Part shown: positions 59,401 to 64,000 of the stretch, in pieces
Layout of the letters: each line of letters begins with the position of its first letter
Numbering within the stretch: position 1 is the first letter of the stretch
DNA from: Rosellinia necatrix
Lineage: Eukaryota > Ascomycota > Sordariomycetes > Xylariales > Xylariaceae
NCBI GenBank assembly: GCA_021209875.1
Contig: JAGYVD010000002.1
Location: 1,302,001 to 1,366,000, forward strand
Direction: 5' to 3'
DNA length: 64,000 nt
Notes under the pieces: model-generated
Database searches by the model: none
What the model saw: the letters and a program-made list of their open reading frames with translations, nothing else
Told to the model about the DNA's origin: nothing
Position numbers and translations under genes: made by a program

Positions 59401-61753
59401 AACTTATATATTAAAATAAAAACATCGCTTTATTTTTTTCTGTTATAAACCAGCATTAATAAAATAATATTATAAAACGGACTATAAAAATTATTAAAAA
59501 AATTATCTGCAGATTATTTATAAATATTACAGCTAGCAAAATAAATTTAAAATATTAGCTTATATTAGTTAAAACAGCAGCATACCTAAAAAACTTATGG
59601 CCTAGCTTAAAAATAAAAAATAAAACCTTATATAAAATATAATATAATATTAAACTAGATTTAATATATTTATACGTTATTAAATCGGACAGCTATTATT
59701 TACTAAAAAAAAAAGCTGTTAATATTTAATAAAAAAACATAAAAATATAAAATATTAAGCTATTAAAAAAATAACGCTATAAATTATATAATATTATTCT
59801 TCTCTAGTAAAATAATATAAGCTAATAACGTTGTTTTTAAAAAACGGCGTATATATTTATTATTAAAAAACTAGTTTTTTTTTTTAAATTTATTTAAAAA
59901 ACTAGCTAGTACTACTATAAAAGCTTAACTAGTTACTAAAGCTGTTATAACTATTCTGCGGCTTAAAACGCTAAAATTAAAAAAAAAAAAATTTTTAGCT
60001 AAAAAACCAAAGAACCGCAAAATATGTTTTTAGCAAAACTTTATAAAAAAAATATATTATTTAAAACTATTAAAAATAAATAATAAAAATAAACTTTTAA
60101 AGCTATTTTATAAAACTTTTTTAATATTCTGGCTATTATATTTTAAAAATACTAGCTATTTTATCTAAAATAATACTGTTTTTATTATTAAAACTATAAT
60201 TTTTTAAATTAAAAACTTATAGCTCGACTATTAGCTATTTTAAAAGCGGAACAAAAACTAAAAATAATAAAAATATTTAAAAGTTTATTATAATTGTTAT
60301 TTTAAAAATTTTATAAAATTATTTTAATTTTTATTTTTAAACAGGCCTATTTAGCCAGTATTAAATATTAGCTGTTAATAGTTTTATAAAACTTTTTATT
60401 AATATTTTTAAGCTAATAATATTATTAATCGGTATAATATTTATGCTATTTTTTTTTTTAAAGCTTATTAAACCAAAATTATTAGCTTAAATAAAAAAAA
60501 ACGCTAATTAGTTTAATTAGCAGAAAATAATAAACAGCAAATATAAATTTTTATAAATAATAAAATATAAAAACTTATAAAGTTATTTAAAAAGTAAAAA
60601 CTGTTTATAAGCAAATAAGTTTATAAGCTAAAAAACCTAATAAAAGATTATTTAATATAAAGCACAATAAATAATTTAAAGCTTTAAATAAATAAAAAGC
60701 TAAATTATAATAAAACTTTTATATTAGTAATAAAACTAATAAGCTATAAAATAATTTTTATTATTGCAGTAGCTTTAAATTTAAAACTTAAATAAATAAA
60801 CATTAAAACAGCGTTTTTATATAAATTAATAAATAAAAAATTTACGTTAAATAACTACTAAAATTTAATAACAGCTTTAGTTATATATACTGTTTAAATA
60901 AAATATTTTATAAATTAAAATAGTTTTAAAAATCTAATATAATATTTTCTCTGCGTTTTTAAAAAACTAAGCTTTATATTATTAAATATAAATATTAAAG
61001 TATTTATTAAAAGCTATTTATATATAATAATATATATAAATAATTTATTAATAACTAAACTTTTAAAACTAAAAATTAACAAGTTTAAATAAACGTTAAA
61101 CAAATATTTTAAAATAATAAACTTAAGCCCGTGTTTATACTACTTAAAATAATAGTTAAAAAAACTGTTTTAACTAAACGATTTATTTAAAATAAAATGC
61201 TTACGTTAAAAAAATATTAAAAAACTTTTATATATAAAAATATATTTTAAACGTTATTTTTATAAAAACAAAACTATTTAAACTTTTATTTATAAATTTT
61301 ATTATGTTTAATAAAAATAAAACTTAATATATAAAAACTATCGGCTTGTTAATATATATTATATTTAAAATAAAACTAAATATTATATTTTTAGTATTAT
61401 TTTATAATTGTTTTTAATAAAGCTTAATAAAAACTATATTATAGCTATTAAATATATATTTAAATATTTAAAAAAACAGCAGATTTAAAATTAATTTATT
61501 ATAAAGTTTTAAAAAGTTTTGCTAGCTATATTAATATTAACTACGCTAAAAATTAAAAAACCTAAAAATTAACTTCTAGCTATATTTTTTTAATAAGCAG
61601 TAATATTATTAATTAAAGCTTAAAACAACAAGCTATTATATTTTTATTATTTTATAAAACAGAATATATTAGCTAAACATAAGCTATTAAAAAAACTATT
61701 TAGTTATAGCTACTGCTAAAAAAATTAAATGTTAATAATAAAATTAAAACAAC
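56455..61753. repeat. AT-rich block, probably RIP-degraded repeat DNA
   Basis: About 5.3 kb of extreme AT content with clean edges and no reading frame of note. The remaining G and C sit mostly in CpG, GC and AGC contexts, while TpA is everywhere and CpA is scarce, as expected when repeat-induced point mutation converts CpA to TpA. The original element cannot be identified by eye. The right edge abuts the LTR element exactly at 61754. Confidence 0.75.
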
Positions 61754-61848
61754 TGATAAGTCTGGTCAGGGGTATGAAGCTGTAAATAGCTGTATTTTGC
61801 TGTATGCTGGTCTAGTTTGTGGTGTTGTATGTAGGTTGTGATGAAGAT
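61754..61848 (-). repeat. LTR portion, 3' copy (element orientation)
   Basis: Identical by eye over 95 nt to 63906-64000. This copy continues to the right, to an undefined LTR start below 62260. Confidence 0.8.
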
Positions 61849-61882
61849 GGTGGAATTCTAGGTGCAGTCCTAGAATTCCACC
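61849..61882. repeat. Perfect inverted repeat, 14-nt arms, 6-nt loop
   Basis: GGTGGAATTCTAGG at 61849-61862 is the exact reverse complement of 61869-61882, separated by six bases. It lies just inside the LTR and can form a strong hairpin. Confidence 0.95.
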
Positions 61883-62100
61883 TACTAGTACAGGTAGGTG
61901 GGTGGGCCTAGCCCAAGTGGGCTAGCCCAGGTGGCCTGGGCCACCTTATCTAATCTTACAGTGGGGCAACTGGTGGTGCCAAGCCTGGCACCCCTTGCCT
62001 ACTCTAACAAAATGCCGGGCACTTGAAAAGCAGTTGCTGCCCTCAGCAACCACCTGGCAACGGCTGGCCAATTAATTCCTTGAAATTCTATTGGTCCAAT

Positions 62101-62195
62101 CCAAGCCTTCCACTTGGTCCCAAGCCTTCCACTTGGTCCCAAGCCTTCCACTTGGTCCCAAGGCTTCAACTTGGCCCTAAGCCTTCCCAAGTGCC
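62101..62195. repeat. 19-nt tandem array, five units
   Basis: Units of CCAAGCCTTCCACTTGGTC: three perfect copies (62101-62157) followed by two diverged ones (62158-62195). It lies in the presumed LTR, between gag and the element end. Confidence 0.92.
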
Positions 62196-62259
62196 AATTC
62201 GTACAAAAACGCAATAAAAACAAGCCGTCACTTGGCTAGCATGCCACTTGACCACCTTC

Positions 62260-63462
62260 CTAATCGGGAATTCTGCCGGTCTGGCCGCGGCTGCGGTTGC
62301 GGTTGCGACCGCCCCTAGTTCCTCTGCGGTTTCGGCTACGCGTATCGGAACTAACAGAACTACTGGCTTCACTGGGGTAGTTGGAGCCTCTGGTACTTCG
62401 GAAGTCACCCTGTTTGTATGGTCGCTGTTGGTACCTTTGCTTGACTGGGCCAGGGCTACGGCCAGGGCTAGGGCTAGGGCTACGGAAGCGTTCAGCCTTC
62501 CGTTCGAGCCCACTACGGGCCTGTTCGATTTTCTTCATGTAGCCCTCTAGGGTCTCCTTGGCCTTTGGCTCCCTTATGTAATCAGAAATGGGCTCATCCC
62601 ATTGGTCCCGGATAGTTGTCATGACTCCCAGCCAATTAGAATTGCCCTTTTCGAGGGTCCCGTTGGCCCGCGTGTACCGCAACTTGCGCTGTACGAATTG
62701 GGGCATCGCGTGCCTGTTCAAACGAGCCGTATATCTAAAGCTCTGATTGGCTGGGGCCTGGTTGACTGGATTGAATTGGCTAGTCTGATTGGCTGGATTG
62801 AATTGACTGGCCTGGTTGACTGGGTTGAATTGGCTAGCCTGATTGGCTGGATTGAAACGACTGGCCTGGTGGGCTAGATTGTTGAAATAGCCAAACACCT
62901 GATTGGCTGAATTGGCCGGATTGTAGGTAGGATACGTAGCCGTATTGATGACTGGATACGTAACCGGTCTGTAGTATGTAGCCGGATCAACTGGAGCTGC
63001 GGTATTCGCAGGAGGAGGGCCAACACTAGTATTTTCGGTGGCTGGAGGCCCTACGGGTGGAATCTCCAAGCTGGTGTTATTGTTGGCTTCAGTAGAGTTG
63101 TTGGCTTCGGTGGACTTGTTGGCTTCGGACTTGTTGGCTTGGGCTGTTCTAGTTTGGTTGCTCGTCAAGTTTCTGAAACTACTGCTATTTTGTATGTAGC
63201 CGATTAATAAGTCCAAGCGGTCATTTATGGAGCCTACAGTTGACTCCAGGGAGGCTAGTCTCGTATCTAGGGCACCCACTTTCAAGTCAAGGGACTTGGT
63301 CGTAGCATTCAACTCGACATGGGATACCTTTAATTCGGTGATATCTGCGGCCAATTTGTCGTACTTCTTGTCTGGGCTGTCAACGCGTTGCTGTAGCGTA
63401 CTTCCATCCTTCCGTATATCATCCATCGAAACAGCCCTTGTTTGGTGACTGGTGGAAGCCAT
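62260..63462 (-). CDS. Gag-like protein of an LTR retroelement
   Basis: Single exon of 400 aa, from MASTSHQTRAV to a TAG at 62260-62262. Residues about 20-95 form a heptad-rich coiled coil (LAADITELKVSH, LDTRLASLESTVGSINDRL). Then comes an Asn/Thr/Ser-rich stretch with EANKST-type repeats, a Tyr/Pro segment, and about five tandem QFNPVNQAS-like units (about residues 195-235). A helical segment (NWLGVMTTIRDQWDEPISDY) resembles the capsid region of retroelement Gags, and the C-terminus is strongly basic (RSRNRRGTRGGRNRNRSRG), suited to RNA binding. No CCHC zinc knuckle is present. It presumably packages the element's RNA using reverse transcriptase supplied elsewhere; that is inference. Confidence 0.7.
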   Translation of the reverse strand: MASTSHQTRAVSMDDIRKDGSTLQQRVDSPDKKYDKLAADITELKVSHVELNATTKSLDLKVGALDTRLASLESTVGSINDRLDLLIGYIQNSSSFRNLTSNQTRTAQANKSEANKSTEANNSTEANNNTSLEIPPVGPPATENTSVGPPPANTAAPVDPATYYRPVTYPVINTATYPTYNPANSANQVFGYFNNLAHQASRFNPANQASQFNPVNQASQFNPANQTSQFNPVNQAPANQSFRYTARLNRHAMPQFVQRKLRYTRANGTLEKGNSNWLGVMTTIRDQWDEPISDYIREPKAKETLEGYMKKIEQARSGLERKAERFRSPSPSPGRSPGPVKQRYQQRPYKQGDFRSTRGSNYPSEASSSVSSDTRSRNRRGTRGGRNRNRSRGQTGRIPD

Positions 63463-63483
63463 GACTTGGCTTGGCTGGCCGGT

Positions 63484-63590
63484 TGGCCGGCTAGGCTAGG
63501 CTAGGCTAGGCTAGGCTAGGTTGGATCGGTCGGCTAGGTAGGCTAGGCTAGGATAGGCTAGGTCGGCTAGGGCTAGGGTCGGTGGAATCG
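63484..63590. repeat. (GGCTA)n pentamer repeat in the element leader
   Basis: Runs of GGCTAGGCTAGG with interruptions lie between the primer-binding site and gag, read directly on the plus strand. Confidence 0.85.
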
Positions 63591-63886
63591 GTGGCTTGGT
63601 TGAATTGGCCAGAATTGACGGATCTGGCTGAAAACGCTGAAAACGATGAAACCGATGAAATCGGTGAGACTGGCTGGAATCAATGAATCCAGGGCTCTGA
63701 TTGGTCAGTTAGTTAGTCAGGGACTTGACTGGTTGGTGGGATAGCGCAATTTGCAGCCAATTCCACCAGTTCCTTCGCACTTGGCCGCGCAGTACAAACT
63801 GCCGCAGGGCAAAGAAGCCGTTCTCGACCGCGAGACCTAAGTAAATAGTTCGCGAGAGCTGCTTGGGGAGGTACCCTTAGTCCGAT

Positions 63887-63902
63887 CGTTGCGGAGGCAC
63901 CA
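63887..63902 (-). other. Primer-binding site candidate
   Basis: In element orientation, three bases after the LTR end comes TGGTGCCTCCGCAACG. Starting with TGG, it is complementary to a tRNA 3' end reading CGTTGCGGAGGCACCA. Position and TGG start fit LTR retroelement priming; the tRNA is not identified. Confidence 0.6.
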
Positions 63903-63905
63903 ATT

Positions 63906-64000
63906 TGATAAGTCTGGTCAGGGGTATGAAGCTGTAAATAGCTGTATTTTGCTGTATGCTGGTCTAGTTTGTGGTGTTGTATGTAGGTTGTGATGAAGAT
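63906..64000 (-). repeat. LTR portion, 5' copy (element orientation), cut by window end
   Basis: Same 95 nt as 61754-61848; the remainder of this LTR lies beyond the window. Confidence 0.8.

Larger units (their letters stand above)
61754..64000 (-). mobile_element. LTR retroelement, gag-only, right end outside the window
   Basis: Direct repeats of at least 95 nt, identical by eye, lie at 61754-61848 and 63906-64000, both starting TGATAAG on the plus strand (ending ..CTTATCA in element orientation, consistent with TG..CA termini). Between them, in minus orientation, lie a primer-binding site candidate, a leader with pentamer repeats, and one Gag-like ORF; no protease, reverse transcriptase or integrase ORF fits in the 1.6-kb interior. 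The left LTR can be at most about 505 nt, since gag stops at 62260. The absence of RIP-like decay suggests a recent insertion. Target-site duplication cannot be tested. Confidence 0.75.

Noticed and set aside
62455..62495. GGGCTAGGGCTAGGGCTA, telomere-like
   Set aside because: It lies inside the gag ORF encoding SPSPSPGRSPG and is not the fungal telomere unit TTAGGG.
63484..63590. GGCTA repeats considered as a CRISPR or telomere array
   Set aside because: Continuous pentamers without spacers, in a eukaryotic retroelement leader.

Overview
The window reads as nuclear DNA of a filamentous ascomycete (Pezizomycotina, probably a Sordariomycete). Genes are broken by short introns of about 45-180 nt with GT..AG ends and CTRAC-like branch sites, microexons occur, and spacing is loose. 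Fungal hallmarks include CBP3, MRH4, SWC2/YL1, a SIZ/PIAS SUMO ligase, an OPT transporter, a fungal-type CorA-like protein, and a block of extreme AT content next to an LTR retroelement, as left by repeat-induced point mutation (RIP). All exon structures were worked out by eye from splice sites and reading frame and were not tested against transcripts.

Layout. 0-6 kb: 3' end of a phytanoyl-CoA dioxygenase-like gene, a CorA-like membrane protein (-), and an unrecognised Ser/Arg-rich protein (+). 6-15 kb: dihydrofolate reductase, then CBP3 (-) and mitochondrial beta-ketoacyl-ACP synthase CEM1 (+) diverging from one 443-nt promoter, then an eight-exon oligopeptide transporter. 15-31 kb: an AMPK1-CBM protein (-), Iwr1 (+), a probable DNA-binding protein (-), a TFC7-like histidine phosphatase (-), and a small secreted Gly/Asn-rich protein (-) assembled here from three short exons. 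31-42 kb: long spacers around the mitochondrial DEAD-box helicase MRH4 and a MYND-finger protein. 42-56 kb is housekeeping-dense: SWC2, a DUF2423 nucleolar-type protein, a SIZ-type SUMO ligase, the TRAPP subunit Trs33, cytosolic malate dehydrogenase and ribosomal protein eL28. 56.4-61.75 kb is a gene-free AT-rich block. 61.75-64 kb is an LTR element in minus orientation carrying only a Gag-like ORF; its 5' LTR runs off the window.

How the genes relate. There is no secondary-metabolite cluster. The recurring theme is mitochondrial function (CBP3, CEM1, MRH4) and gene expression (Iwr1, TFC7-like, SWC2, SIZ, eL28, DUF2423). Four single-base homopolymer breaks in three conserved genes between 44 and 51 kb (SWC2, DUF2423, and two in TRS33) look like uncorrected sequencing errors and should be checked before these genes are called broken. 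The least explained items are the small secreted protein with a repeated RHHAG motif, the Ser/Arg-rich protein at 4.2 kb, and the gag-only LTR element with its hairpin and 19-nt tandem array.
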